Shown: positions 1 to 8,539, counted from the first letter of the stretch. The stretch is DNA of 48,368 bases from an uncultured Chlorobiaceae bacterium (GCA_903928225.1 CAIYPU010000014.1:1-48368); one strand, 5' to 3'. Notes: a model not told the origin generated them from the sequence alone. Numbers and translations: made by a program.

Positions 1-587
1 GGCGTACCGGCATCGAGCATGGGCGTATTGACGGCGGACGGACAGATGGCGCTGACCCTGACGCCGTACCGTGCCGCCTCGAAACGCAGGCTGGACGTAA
101 GGCCGACGACCGCATGCTTCGTCATGGCATAGGATGACAGGAGCGGTGCAGGGGCGAGGCCTGCAAGCGAAGCGGTATTGACGATATGCCCGCGACGCTG
201 CCTGACCATCACCGGATAGGCGGAGAGGGTGCCATTGACGACCCCGCGGATGTTCACATCGATGATGCGGTCGAAATGATCGGTATCGAGGTCATGGACC
301 TCGCCGGGCATGATGATCCCCGCGTTGTTGAACATGAAATCGAGGCCGCCCGACTCCTTCGCGACAAACTCGACCAGGTCCCGCACGGCAGCTGAATCAC
401 GGACGTCAAGTTCATGCCGGCGGGCGTTCGGCCCGAGCACGGCTGCGGAACGCTCAAGTGCTGCCGTATCGATATCGGTGAGCCACACGCTTGCCCCCCT
501 GCGGATGAGTTCCCCGGACAGGGCAAACCCGATACCCGACGCAGCTCCTGTGACAACCGCTGTCTTCCCTTCCCAATATCCGGCCAT
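1..587 (-). CDS. SDR-family NAD(P)-dependent oxidoreductase, 3' end cut by window edge
   Basis: This is a classical short-chain dehydrogenase/reductase that oxidises or reduces an alcohol/carbonyl with NAD(P). The 195 visible residues carry the cofactor motif TGAASGIG (13-20), an Asp at the end of the second strand (38, which favours NAD in this fold), NNAG (87-90) and the catalytic set Ser140, Tyr153, Lys157. The ATG at 587-585 places the Rossmann motif at the usual distance from the N-terminus. No strong Shine-Dalgarno is visible. The last 50 or so residues, which define the substrate pocket, lie outside the window, so the substrate cannot be named. Confidence 0.9.
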   Translation of the reverse strand, partial: MAGYWEGKTAVVTGAASGIGFALSGELIRRGASVWLTDIDTAALERSAAVLGPNARRHELDVRDSAAVRDLVEFVAKESGGLDFMFNNAGIIMPGEVHDLDTDHFDRIIDVNIRGVVNGTLSAYPVMVRQRRGHIVNTASLAGLAPAPLLSSYAMTKHAVVGLTSSLRFEAARYGVRVSAICPSAVNTPMLDAGT

Positions 588-670
588 GGTAAATCGCGTC
601 TTGTGATTTCAGTGGAACCGGTTGAAAAATACCTTTTATTACTCCGGCGATTGACATACTCTTTTTTCCT

Positions 671-777
671 GTCATTCTGAACGAAGTGAAGAATCCATTA
701 CGGGCAACGTCAGATCATGGATACTTCACTTCATTTCATAGCGTTCAGCATGACGGAACGTGATGTCATGCTGAACG
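671..777. repeat. Imperfect palindromic repeat (REP/MITE-like)
   Basis: The left arm starts at 671 with GTCATTCTGAACG followed by AGTGAAG and ATCCAT. The right arm (718-754) contains ATGGAT, CTTCACT and CGTTCAGCATGAC in mirrored order. A further GTCATGCTGAACG follows at 765-777. Similar short palindromes are dispersed in many bacterial genomes; whether this one is repeated elsewhere in the genome cannot be seen here. Confidence 0.55.
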
Positions 778-912
778 CCCCTCATCCTGCAGATGCCGCA
801 CACAGCCCATGAACAATAGATATGTGAATTTCGGGCAGTGAATATTCTGAAAGCGATACCTGTTCATGGAAAGCAGAGCGAAGAGTGCCGAACCTCTCCT
901 GCAAATCAGTTG

Positions 913-941
913 TTGACTTCTTGTTGCCGCAATAATAATAT
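913..941 (+). promoter_or_regulatory. Candidate sigma-70-type promoter
   Basis: TTGACT (913-918) and TAATAT (936-941) are separated by 17 bases. They are followed by the palindrome GCCGCGCGGC (945-954). If used, it would give a leader of about 200 bases for the methyltransferase gene that starts at 1157. Confidence 0.4.
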
Positions 942-974
942 ATTGCCGCGCGGCATTTTTATAAATGTTATTGA

Positions 975-998
975 ATAACAAACAGCCGTGTTTGTTAT
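975..998. promoter_or_regulatory. Perfect 10-bp inverted repeat, operator-like
   Basis: ATAACAAACA and TGTTTGTTAT flank a GCCG centre. It lies about 35 bases downstream of the candidate promoter, a plausible place for a repressor site. It has no poly-T tail, so it is unlikely to be a terminator. Confidence 0.35.
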
Positions 999-1037
999 AT
1001 TGCCGAAGGTAAATACCTTTCTGTTCGCACCAACTCC

Positions 1038-1120
1038 CGGCAAGTCCTTTCCGGCCCCTGCGCCGCAGCTTCCTTCCGCAAAAGGGAAGGCATGCAGGCC
1101 AACGGAAAGGCGCTTTGCCG
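1038..1120 (+). promoter_or_regulatory. Structured leader upstream of methyltransferase gene
   Basis: Nested complementary segments are visible: CGGCAA (1038-1043) with TTGCCG (1115-1120), CCTTTCCG (1046-1053) with CGGAAAGG (1103-1110), CCTGC (1057-1061) with GCAGG (1094-1098), and CCTTCC (1072-1077) with GGAAGG (1085-1090). Together they would form a long stem with internal loops ending about 37 bases before the start codon. I do not recognise a known riboswitch class. Confidence 0.35.
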
Positions 1121-1156
1121 AAATCCTTCATCGAACAATTGATCGGGCCCGTTGAA

Positions 1157-1783
1157 ATGGATAACCACTGGGAAAATATCTATTCCTCGAAACCGCCGGG
1201 ATCGCTGAGCTGGTTCCAGGAAGATCCGGCATGTTCGCTTCGGCTTATCCTCGAACATGCCGGCTCGGGGTCCTGCAGCATCGTCGATGCAGGAGGGGGC
1301 GCATCGACGCTTCACGAGAGCCTGGTGAAGCATGGCTTCGGGAATGTCACGGTGGTCGATATCTCCCCGTCCGCCCTCGAAATCTCGAAAGCATGCCTCG
1401 CCGATGCCGCCGGGAACATCCGCTGGATTGCAGGCGATATCCTCAAGATCGAACTCGATGAGCACGCTTTCGATATCTGGCATGACAGGGCCGTGTTCCA
1501 TTTCCTCGGTTCTGAAGAAGAGCGCCTCGCCTATGCAGAAAAAGTGCTTCACGCGCTCAGGCCGGGAGGCATCTTCATCGTTGCGGTTTTTGCCGATGAC
1601 GGACCGGAAAAGTGCAGCGGACTTCCTGTCGTCCGTTATACTCCGCAAACTCTTGCGGAAACGCTCGGAAGCCGGTTTTCCCGGATCGGGCACGAAGATG
1701 ATTTCCACAGGACGCCGGGCGGCGCATTGCAGCACTTCATCTACTGTACCTTCAAGGCTGAAGAAGGATCGGGCAGATACTGA
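1157..1783 (+). CDS. Class I SAM-dependent methyltransferase
   Basis: This 208-residue protein has the Rossmann methyltransferase core. Motif I reads VDAGGGAS (about 43-50), the acidic motif II VVDIS follows (66-70), and a GDI segment marks the adenine-binding loop. The opening residues around NHWENIY and LSWFQ are typical of a small stand-alone methyltransferase family related to thiopurine/trans-aconitate enzymes; the acceptor substrate is unknown. I chose the ATG at 1157 because the family normally begins at this point. An in-frame ATG at 1115 would add 14 residues and lies inside the leader hairpin. The next gene begins about 165 bases downstream. Confidence 0.85.
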   Translation: MDNHWENIYSSKPPGSLSWFQEDPACSLRLILEHAGSGSCSIVDAGGGASTLHESLVKHGFGNVTVVDISPSALEISKACLADAAGNIRWIAGDILKIELDEHAFDIWHDRAVFHFLGSEEERLAYAEKVLHALRPGGIFIVAVFADDGPEKCSGLPVVRYTPQTLAETLGSRFSRIGHEDDFHRTPGGALQHFIYCTFKAEEGSGRY

Positions 1784-1950
1784 AAGGTATATCATGGCTG
1801 TACAGAACAACAGCCAAAGAAAAGCTGAAATGCCATTTCAGAAAAAAGTATTTTTTGCCGTATTTTGATGGGAACCGGAATGTTCTCCATTCCCCATGTC
1901 TGCCGGAATAGTCACCATTTTGTGAACGGTTGCACACGAACAACGTCACT

Positions 1951-2811
1951 ATGCTGAAAACACTCATCGTCTACTTCTCCTTCGGCGGAACGACTGCGAA
2001 AGTCGCCGAATCTATCGCCGCCGGACTGAGGCTGGCCGGCCAGAAAGTCGATCTCTGCAACATCAGGGACGGCGCTCCGAAAAATATCGAAGGCTACGAC
2101 GCCATCGGCATAGGAACACCATCGTACTACTTCAGGCCCGCATTCAACATATCGGAATATGTCCGGAGCATCAGCGACCTGCACGGCGTGCAGGCATTCG
2201 TCTTCACCCTCTACGGAACCTATCCCGGAGCTGCGGGCAACGATGTCCGCAGGGCGCTCTCGGCGGCAGGGGCTGAAGAGATCGGTTATTTCAAATGCAG
2301 GGGTGCGGATTTTTTCAACGGATACCTCAGGGAGGGTTACCTGTTTTCGGCGAACAATCCGACGCAGGACGAGCTTGCCCAGGCGGAACGGTTCGGCAGG
2401 ACGCTTGCAGGGGTCATGTCCGGAAGGGCTTATGTTCCCATGCCGGAAGATCCCGAACCGCCCCTGATGTACCGCATCGAAAGGCTCCTGGCAAGCCAGT
2501 GGATCGTCAGAAGGATATACAGCCGTCTGTTCAGCGTCAAGCGGCACAAATGCACAGCTTGCAACATCTGCGTGCAGCTCTGCCCGACGCAGAACATCTC
2601 GGTGGATGCTTCCGGGCGGCCGGTATGGAAAAGCAACTGCCTCCTCTGCGTCTGCTGCGAAATGAAATGCCCGGAAGAGGCAATCACGTCCCCGCTGAGC
2701 TGGCCGCTGTTCTACCCTGCCATCCTCTACAACGTGCGCAAGGCATCGAAAGACCCCGATATCCAGTACGCAAAAGTCAGGCTGTCGAGGGGCGAAACCA
2801 CCCGGCTTTAG
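1951..2811 (+). CDS. Flavodoxin-ferredoxin fusion (EFR1-type ferrodoxin)
   Basis: The N-terminal half is a flavodoxin-like domain: LIVYFSFGGTTAKVA is the FMN phosphate loop and IGTPSYYF follows near residue 55. The C-terminal part carries two 4Fe-4S motifs, Cys201/204/207/211 and Cys230/233/236/240. The protein is a soluble electron carrier that could couple FMN to two iron-sulfur clusters; its partners are unknown. The ATG at 1951 puts the first strand directly at the N-terminus as in homologues; an upstream in-frame ATG at 1930 adds seven residues. Neither start has a strong Shine-Dalgarno. A weak hairpin (AAGCC/GGCTT, 2814-2827) follows the stop. Confidence 0.88.
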   Translation: MLKTLIVYFSFGGTTAKVAESIAAGLRLAGQKVDLCNIRDGAPKNIEGYDAIGIGTPSYYFRPAFNISEYVRSISDLHGVQAFVFTLYGTYPGAAGNDVRRALSAAGAEEIGYFKCRGADFFNGYLREGYLFSANNPTQDELAQAERFGRTLAGVMSGRAYVPMPEDPEPPLMYRIERLLASQWIVRRIYSRLFSVKRHKCTACNICVQLCPTQNISVDASGRPVWKSNCLLCVCCEMKCPEEAITSPLSWPLFYPAILYNVRKASKDPDIQYAKVRLSRGETTRL

Positions 2812-3089
2812 ACAAGCCCTTCGGCTTTGGCGCCTTGACACGAAAGGCTTCCGGCCAACCGGTTTCCGCAGGGTTGTGCTCCGGATTGGACGCCCTCCGC
2901 CTGCATGATCTGACAGATTCTTTTTTTCCTGGCGAAGGATTTTTCTGATATTTGAAATTACAGATAAATTACCCGTCAGATGTCGCATGCACCGGCAAAA
3001 GGGAGGGCAAACGGCACTCTTCCCTTTACGGTTTTCGCACTTTTCTGTGTATCTTTTCAAAGCCTGTTAACTCCTTCTCCCGGCAGACC

Positions 3090-4391
3090 ATGCAATCCTA
3101 CTTCAATTTTCAGGAACACAAGACCAGCTACAGGCAGGAAATCCTTGCAGGAATCACAACCTTTTTCACGCTCTCCTACATCATCGTTGTAAACCCGGCG
3201 ATCCTCGAAGCCGCCGGAATCCCCAAGGGTGCATCGATGACGGCAACGATCCTGACATCGATATTCGGCACGCTCCTGATGGGCATCTACGCGAAACGAC
3301 CCTTTGCCGTTGCTCCGTATATGGGTGAGAATGCCTTCATTGCCTATACGGTCGTCAAGACCCTCGGGTATTCGTGGCAGACCGCCATGGCGGCTATTTT
3401 CATCAGCGGTGTCCTCTTTACCCTGATCACGCTCGGCGGTCTCCGTCAGTGGCTGGCAAAAGCCATTCCCGGTTCCCTCAAGCACAGTTTTTCTATCGGC
3501 ATCGGCCTTTTCCTCGCATTCCTCGGCCTGAACGACATGGGCGTGGTCAGCCTCGGTGTACCCGGCGCACCCGTACAGCTGGCCAACCTGGCGACACTCC
3601 CGGTCCTGCTGAGCCTCGGCGGGCTGCTCATTACCGCGGTCCTGCTCATCCAGCGCGTGACCGGCGCCATTCTTGCCGGCATGGCGGTAACGACCGCGGC
3701 CTTCCTCCTGACGGGCCTCGTTCCCCTTCCTTCTTCCATGTTCAGCATGCCCCCTTCGATCGGACCGATATTCATGAAAATCGACATGCAGGGTGCCCTT
3801 GCCTGGGGCTTCGCGGGTGTCACCGCAAACGTGCTGATCATGGATTTCGTCGATACGATGGGAACCCTGTTCGGGCTGTCGTCCCGCGCCAACCTGCTGG
3901 ACGCCGAGGATAACCTTCCTGAAATCGAAAAACCCATGCTGGTCGATGCGCTGACAACCATTGCAGCCGCTCTTTTCGGAACCACCACTGCCGGCGTTTA
4001 TATAGAGTCGGCATCAGGTATCGAACAGGGTGGCAAAACAGGCTTCACGGCGCTTGTTGTGGCGGCACTCTTCTCCCTCGCCCTCTTCTTTTCGCCCATC
4101 CTTACCATCGTTCCGCCGTTCGCCTACGGACCGGCACTCGTCGTCGTCGGCATGTTCATGATGCAGTCCGCCACGAAACTGGATTTCAGCGATTACAGCG
4201 AACTGCTGCCGGCATTCCTCACCATCGTCCTGATGATCTTCACCTTCAACATCGGCGTGGGCATCACGGCCGGGTTCATCGCCTATGTCATCCTGAAGAT
4301 CTTCACCGGAAGGGCTGCAGAAGTGCGGCTCGGGATGTGGATCCTCGCCCTGCTCTCTTTTACGTTTTACCTTTTCTACCCGTACCACTAA
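3090..4391 (+). CDS. NCS2-family purine permease (AzgA/GhxP-like)
   Basis: The 433-residue inner-membrane protein is predicted to import adenine, guanine or hypoxanthine by proton symport. It shows the family opening (YRQEILAGITTFFTLSYII), the conserved GMGEN-like segment as PYMGENAFIAY, the NVLIMDFVDTMGTLFG block and GTTTAGVYIESASGIEQGGKTG near the centre. About a dozen hydrophobic helices are visible. The ATG at 3090 gives the usual length; the longer reading to 2952 is not supported. The nitrilase gene begins 13 bases after the stop, so the two are probably co-transcribed. Confidence 0.9.
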   Translation: MQSYFNFQEHKTSYRQEILAGITTFFTLSYIIVVNPAILEAAGIPKGASMTATILTSIFGTLLMGIYAKRPFAVAPYMGENAFIAYTVVKTLGYSWQTAMAAIFISGVLFTLITLGGLRQWLAKAIPGSLKHSFSIGIGLFLAFLGLNDMGVVSLGVPGAPVQLANLATLPVLLSLGGLLITAVLLIQRVTGAILAGMAVTTAAFLLTGLVPLPSSMFSMPPSIGPIFMKIDMQGALAWGFAGVTANVLIMDFVDTMGTLFGLSSRANLLDAEDNLPEIEKPMLVDALTTIAAALFGTTTAGVYIESASGIEQGGKTGFTALVVAALFSLALFFSPILTIVPPFAYGPALVVVGMFMMQSATKLDFSDYSELLPAFLTIVLMIFTFNIGVGITAGFIAYVILKIFTGRAAEVRLGMWILALLSFTFYLFYPYH

Positions 4392-4404
4392 TTCCTACCA
4401 TTCA

Positions 4405-5265
4405 ATGCTGAAAGCGAAACTGCGAATAGCCCAGACCGACTGCATCCTGGCCAATTTCGGTGAAAACCTCGAAAGGCACTGCACCCTCGCGGAAGCTGCC
4501 GCCCGCGACGGGGCCGACGCGATCGTTTTTCCGGAACTCTCGCTGACGGGCTACAATGTCCAGGATGCCGCGCAGGATATCGCCATGCATATCGGGGACA
4601 GCAGGCTCGATCCGCTGCGCGAGATCAGCAGGAAAGTTACCATCATCTGCGGCGGCATCGAGCTGAGTGACGATTACGGGGTATACAACTCGGCATTCAT
4701 GTTCGAAAACGGTACAGGAGAGAGCATTCACCGCAAAATCTACCTTCCGACCTACGGCATGTTCGAAGAACTGCGGTACTTTTCCGCAGGGCAGCAGGTC
4801 AGGGCGGTCTCATCGAAGCGCCTCGGCAGGATAGGCGTCGCCATCTGCGAGGACTTCTGGCATGTGTCCGTTCCCTATCTCCTGGCACACCAGGGCGCCC
4901 AGCTGCTCATCGCCCTCATGTCAAGCCCGCTGCGCCTCGCACCCGGTAACGGAATGCCGGCAATCGTGGACCAGTGGCAGACCATAGCTTCCACCTACGC
5001 CTTCCTGTTCAGCAGCTATGTTGCCTGCGTCAACCGCGTCGGCAACGAGGACAGCTTCACCTACTGGGGAAATTCCTCCCTGACGGGCCCCGATGGCAGG
5101 ACGGTCTGCAAAGCCCCGCTCTTCGATCCCCATGTCATGGATGCCGTCGTCGATTTCTCCGACGTCAAACGAACACGCCTGCATTCATCTCATTTTCTCG
5201 ACGAAGACCTCCGGCTGATCAGCGCCGAGCTGAACGACATCACCATGCACTGCAGGCACCCGTAA
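4405..5265 (+). CDS. Carbon-nitrogen hydrolase (nitrilase superfamily)
   Basis: The protein (286 residues) hydrolyses a C-N amide bond using a Glu-Lys-Cys triad, visible as Glu44 (FPELSLTGY), Lys111 (HRKIYLP) and Cys148 (VAICEDFW). The GY and EDFW contexts resemble the glutaminase domain of NAD synthetase, but no synthetase domain is fused. It lies 13 bases behind the purine permease gene, so a role in nitrogen salvage from an imported compound is possible; that is inference. The real substrate cannot be read from the sequence. Confidence 0.87.
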   Translation: MLKAKLRIAQTDCILANFGENLERHCTLAEAAARDGADAIVFPELSLTGYNVQDAAQDIAMHIGDSRLDPLREISRKVTIICGGIELSDDYGVYNSAFMFENGTGESIHRKIYLPTYGMFEELRYFSAGQQVRAVSSKRLGRIGVAICEDFWHVSVPYLLAHQGAQLLIALMSSPLRLAPGNGMPAIVDQWQTIASTYAFLFSSYVACVNRVGNEDSFTYWGNSSLTGPDGRTVCKAPLFDPHVMDAVVDFSDVKRTRLHSSHFLDEDLRLISAELNDITMHCRHP

Positions 5266-5374
5266 TCCAGCGCGTTCATACCCGGTAACCGGAATATCTG
5301 TCCGGGATGGTTACGGCACCAGGTATCTGCCCGGATTGAAACAGTCACGTGAACATGCTGCAATCACAACTGAT

Positions 5375-5382
5375 AAAGGAGG
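5375..5382 (+). promoter_or_regulatory. Strong Shine-Dalgarno of the clostripain-like gene
   Basis: AAAGGAGG lies six bases before the ATG at 5389. It fixes the start and is one of the best ribosome-binding sites in the window. Confidence 0.75.
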
Positions 5383-5388
5383 AAAAGG

Positions 5389-6609
5389 ATGAAAAGAAGC
5401 ATTGCCGAAAAATCATGGACAGTCATGGTTTACATGGCGGGAGACAACAACCTCGACCCCGAAGGTTCCCTTGACCTGAAGGAGATGAAGAAGGCAGGTT
5501 CGTCCGACGACGTCAGCATCATCGCGCAGTTCGACCGGGCCGCGGGCCATACGGCAAGGCGTTACTACCTCCGCAAGGGTGGCATCGTGACCGGGGACGC
5601 GGTCGCATCACTGGGAAAGGTCAATACCGGCGATCCGGCAAGCCTTGAGAATTTCATCCTGTGGGGCATTGAAAACTACCCCGCGAAACACTACCTCCTT
5701 GTGCTTTGGAACCATGGCCAGGGCTGGGACGACACGGACGTCTATGCCGACGAACGGCACCGCAGCCTCCGCAGGCTCGCAAGCTCTGCCCGCCATTCAC
5801 TTTTCCGCACGGGCACCCGCAAGGCGATGCAGAAAGCCATCAGCAGCATCGAGTATCGGGCCATCCTGCTCGACGACAATGCGAAAGACTTCCTCGACAA
5901 CCAGGAAATGCAGAAAGTGCTCGCAAAAACCGCGAAAAGCCTCGGAAGAAATATCGACATCCTTGGAATGGATGCATGCCTGATGAGCATGGCCGAGGTT
6001 GGCTACCAGATATCCGACAGCACCAGCTACACGGTTGGCTCCGAACAGACCGAACCCGGCAGCGGATGGCCTTACGACAAGATACTTTCCGCGCTGCTGA
6101 AAAAACCCTCCATGTCACCGAAAGACCTGAGCACCCTTATTGTCGACTGTTACCTCGCGTCCTATCCCGAAAAAGAACCGGTAACCCTGGCTGCATGCGA
6201 CCTGTCGAAATCGGACAAGGTTGCCGAAGCGGTCGGTGCTCTTGCGGAAGCCCTGAAAACGGGACTCGGCGAAAAGAAGCTGCAGCAGGCCATCCAGGGG
6301 GTCCGCAACAAGGTGCAGAGCTATGATGTGAGGGACAACATCGACCTTCTGGATTTCTGTTCGCTCCTTGCAGGCGAAGGGGTGAAAGAGGGGATAAAAA
6401 CCGCATGCCGGAACGTTATTGCCGCCGTTCAGAACGGTTATGTCCTCAAACAGGGGCATAAAAACAAGTCGATGCAGCATTCGAACGGCGTCGCGATCTA
6501 TTTCCCGCTGGTATCCGTTTCGCCGCTCTACCCCAAACTCGAATTCAGTAAAAAAACCGGATGGGATTCGTTCCTCGAAGCCTATCTCGAAGCGATCCGC
6601 AGCCGTTGA
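5389..6609 (+). CDS. Clostripain-related cysteine peptidase (family C11)
   Basis: The 406-residue protein belongs to the caspase-like clan CD. The first strand WTVMVYMAGDNNLD (10-23) and the catalytic residues His109 (LWNHGQGW) and Cys197 (GMDACLMSMAE) are present. An Asp two residues before the Cys is normal for the family, whose members often cleave after basic residues. No signal peptide or lipobox is seen at the N-terminus, so the enzyme appears cytosolic, unlike secreted clostripain. The start is fixed by a strong Shine-Dalgarno. It is flanked by an inverted repeat downstream and seems monocistronic. Its targets are unknown. Confidence 0.88.
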   Translation: MKRSIAEKSWTVMVYMAGDNNLDPEGSLDLKEMKKAGSSDDVSIIAQFDRAAGHTARRYYLRKGGIVTGDAVASLGKVNTGDPASLENFILWGIENYPAKHYLLVLWNHGQGWDDTDVYADERHRSLRRLASSARHSLFRTGTRKAMQKAISSIEYRAILLDDNAKDFLDNQEMQKVLAKTAKSLGRNIDILGMDACLMSMAEVGYQISDSTSYTVGSEQTEPGSGWPYDKILSALLKKPSMSPKDLSTLIVDCYLASYPEKEPVTLAACDLSKSDKVAEAVGALAEALKTGLGEKKLQQAIQGVRNKVQSYDVRDNIDLLDFCSLLAGEGVKEGIKTACRNVIAAVQNGYVLKQGHKNKSMQHSNGVAIYFPLVSVSPLYPKLEFSKKTGWDSFLEAYLEAIRSR

Positions 6610-6648
6610 AAGAAACGGAAGGCAATTCTTGAACCGGACAAACTCTCC

Positions 6649-6691
6649 GGTGCATTTTACGGTTTACCGCGCACCAGCCGGAAAATGCACC
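6649..6691 (+). terminator. Inverted repeat after the peptidase gene
   Basis: GGTGCATTTT (6649-6658) pairs perfectly with AAAATGCACC (6682-6691) around a 23-base loop, followed by a T-containing stretch. It may act as a transcription terminator or an mRNA 3' structure. Confidence 0.4.
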
Positions 6692-6743
6692 TTTGTGAAT
6701 TTTTCGTTTACCGTTCAGTTTCTTTAAAAATAAATTCATTGCT

Positions 6744-7139
6744 ATGAACAAAAACTACGGCTTCGGCAAACGGGTCGCGCTGCCTTTCACAGCAGCCTAC
6801 GATTGCCTCATGAAAGCACTTCAGGATGAAGGGTTCGGGATCGTCATGGAAATCAATGTTTCCGAAACACTGAAAAACAAAATCAATCACGACATGCCTC
6901 CATACCGGATCATCGGGGCATGCAAGCCTCCTTTTGCCAAAAATGCCATCGAAGCCGATCCGTCGATCGGACTGCTTCTGCCATGCAACATTGTGCTCCG
7001 CGAAGATTCAGAAGGCCAGGTACATGCCGGATTCATGGACACGAAAGCCATCCTGGCGCTTGCTCAAAATGCCAAGATCGACGGGATTGCAGATGAAACG
7101 TACAGGAAACTGGAACGGGTCATGTCCGCTCTGCCATGA
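6744..7139 (+). CDS. DUF302 domain protein
   Basis: This 131-residue protein matches the small DUF302 fold: an FxxAYDCLMKALQDEGFGIV opening, a central RIIGACKPPFAKNAI segment and the PSIGLLLPCNIVLRE strand pair. The biochemical function of the family is not established. There is no signal peptide. The next small gene starts 30 bases downstream on the same strand, so the pair may be one transcript. Confidence 0.8.
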   Translation: MNKNYGFGKRVALPFTAAYDCLMKALQDEGFGIVMEINVSETLKNKINHDMPPYRIIGACKPPFAKNAIEADPSIGLLLPCNIVLREDSEGQVHAGFMDTKAILALAQNAKIDGIADETYRKLERVMSALP

Positions 7140-7169
7140 CGTCAGACTGCAACGACAAAACAACTCCCC

Positions 7170-7583
7170 ATGAACAAAAGTCAGGAGGCCGCTATGAATG
7201 CGGTCATGAGCTTTCTTGAAAGCTATTCAAAAAAAGATGTGGAATCGTGCATGTCTGCGATCACAACGAACCATCCCATTCTGCTTATGGGAACGAACGA
7301 CAACGAGGTGTTCCGCTCGGCCGATGAAGTACGGGACGCATTCGAAAGGGATTTCGCCAACATGGACGATATCCGGTGGGAAGAGTTCCGTTTTTCCCGG
7401 GCCGATGCCTCAGGATCGCTTGCGACAGTCATCATCGAACTGCCCGTATCGTACCGAAGTGAAGGAAGCGAGGTCAGGACACTGTTCCGCTACGCGCTGA
7501 CGCTTGTTAACGAAAACGGCGCCTGGAAAATCTGTTCAGGCGTTGCCAGCGTTCCGTTCCAGTCGGGATCCTACAGGTTCTGA
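7170..7583 (+). CDS. SnoaL/NTF2-like fold protein
   Basis: This 137-residue protein has the pattern of the nuclear-transport-factor-2-like fold: an N-terminal helix ending FLESYSKKDVESCMSAI, an aspartate-containing turn, and a C-terminal sheet ending in ALTLVNENGAWKICSGVAS. Such proteins bind small ligands or act as isomerases or hydratases; nothing here identifies the ligand. Alternative in-frame Met codons at residues 9 and 13 are possible starts. It converges on ispE across 89 bases. Confidence 0.7.
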   Translation: MNKSQEAAMNAVMSFLESYSKKDVESCMSAITTNHPILLMGTNDNEVFRSADEVRDAFERDFANMDDIRWEEFRFSRADASGSLATVIIELPVSYRSEGSEVRTLFRYALTLVNENGAWKICSGVASVPFQSGSYRF

Positions 7584-7672
7584 GCGGCTGAGGATGTCTC
7601 GGTGTTTTTTTCGGAAACCTGCCGGGCACTACCTGCGCGGCAGATCTCCGGGATACAGGAAGCGATCAGCGG

Positions 7673-8539
7673 TCAGTTTTCCCGCATGGCAAATCCCTGC
7701 GGGGTAAGGTTGGTCCGGAAATGGCCGGGCATAGCCTTTATGGCGGAAAGAGCCGCAGCTTCGGACTCGAAAAATCCGTAGACGGCTGAACCGCTGCCGG
7801 AAAGCGATGCGAACACGCTGCCGTTCAGGATCAGGGCATTTTTGACTTCGCGCACCGCCGGAAAATGGTCGAAAACGGCAGGTTCGAAATCGTTTTCAAA
7901 GAGCGGGAAAACCCCCCGGTTCCCTTCGATACAGAGCTGACGGGCCGCTCCCCTGAGGTCCGGCACACTCCGCTCAAAACGCGCATAGAAATTTTTATAG
8001 GCCCAGACCGTGGAGATGTGCTCTTCGGGAAAAACCGTCACGATATGGTAAGGAAGTGTCAGGCCAAGATCTTCGAGCCGGTCGCCTATCCCGCATGCAA
8101 ATGCGAGCCCCTGCATTTCAAGGAAGTACGGGACGTCCGCACCGAGGGAGACTGCAAGCGTATGCAGTTCGGAAACCGGCGCATCGATCTTCCATAACCT
8201 GTTCAGGACCCTCAGCACCGTAGCCGCATCGCTGCTTCCTCCCCCGAGCCCCGCCCCGAAAGGAACGTTTTTCTGAAGCGTCATGGAAACACCCGTCACG
8301 CAGCCCGAAAATTTCTGCAGCGATTTAGCCGCCCTGACACAGAGGTTGCTGTCATCGACTGGCAGTGAAGCGTTCGAACAGGTCATCGAAACCCCTTCCG
8401 ATTCCTCAAAACCGATCACATCGTACCAGTTGATCGGCGCGAAAATGGTTTCGAGGGTGTGGTAACCATCCGGGCGTTTTCCGGTGATGAGCAGCCCGAG
8501 GTTGATTTTCGCGAATGCTTTTACTGAAAATGGAAGCAT
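7673..8539 (-). CDS. ispE: 4-diphosphocytidyl-2-C-methyl-D-erythritol kinase
   Basis: IspE phosphorylates CDP-methylerythritol with ATP in the MEP pathway of isoprenoid synthesis, which feeds carotenoid, quinone and bacteriochlorophyll tails in this organism. The 288-residue protein shows the opening KAFAKINLGLLITGKRPDGYH, the GHMP ATP loop PFGAGLGGGSSDA (93-105) and the catalytic Asp135 in LGADVPYFL. Length is normal for the family. The ATG at 8539 is the only suitable start. No partner gene lies upstream; the region beyond is a long gap. Confidence 0.95.
   Translation of the reverse strand: MLPFSVKAFAKINLGLLITGKRPDGYHTLETIFAPINWYDVIGFEESEGVSMTCSNASLPVDDSNLCVRAAKSLQKFSGCVTGVSMTLQKNVPFGAGLGGGSSDAATVLRVLNRLWKIDAPVSELHTLAVSLGADVPYFLEMQGLAFACGIGDRLEDLGLTLPYHIVTVFPEEHISTVWAYKNFYARFERSVPDLRGAARQLCIEGNRGVFPLFENDFEPAVFDHFPAVREVKNALILNGSVFASLSGSGSAVYGFFESEAAALSAIKAMPGHFRTNLTPQGFAMREN

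Larger units (their letters stand above)
588..1156. other. Long intergenic region with repeat, promoter and structured leader
   Basis: No credible gene is seen in these 569 bases. The left part holds a palindromic repeat (671-777). The AT-rich middle holds a promoter-like pair and a perfect inverted repeat. The right part (1038-1120) folds into nested hairpins just upstream of the methyltransferase start. Reading frames here have no recognisable protein features. Confidence 0.6.

Noticed and set aside
1912-3060. Long minus-strand reading frame (382 codons) opposite the flavodoxin-ferredoxin gene
   Set aside because: It is antisense to a clear gene with family motifs, its composition is rich in Arg and Pro, and no family is recognisable.
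2812-3089. Purine riboswitch ahead of the permease gene
   Set aside because: No purine aptamer core or conserved loop pattern could be made out, only a weak hairpin after the previous stop.
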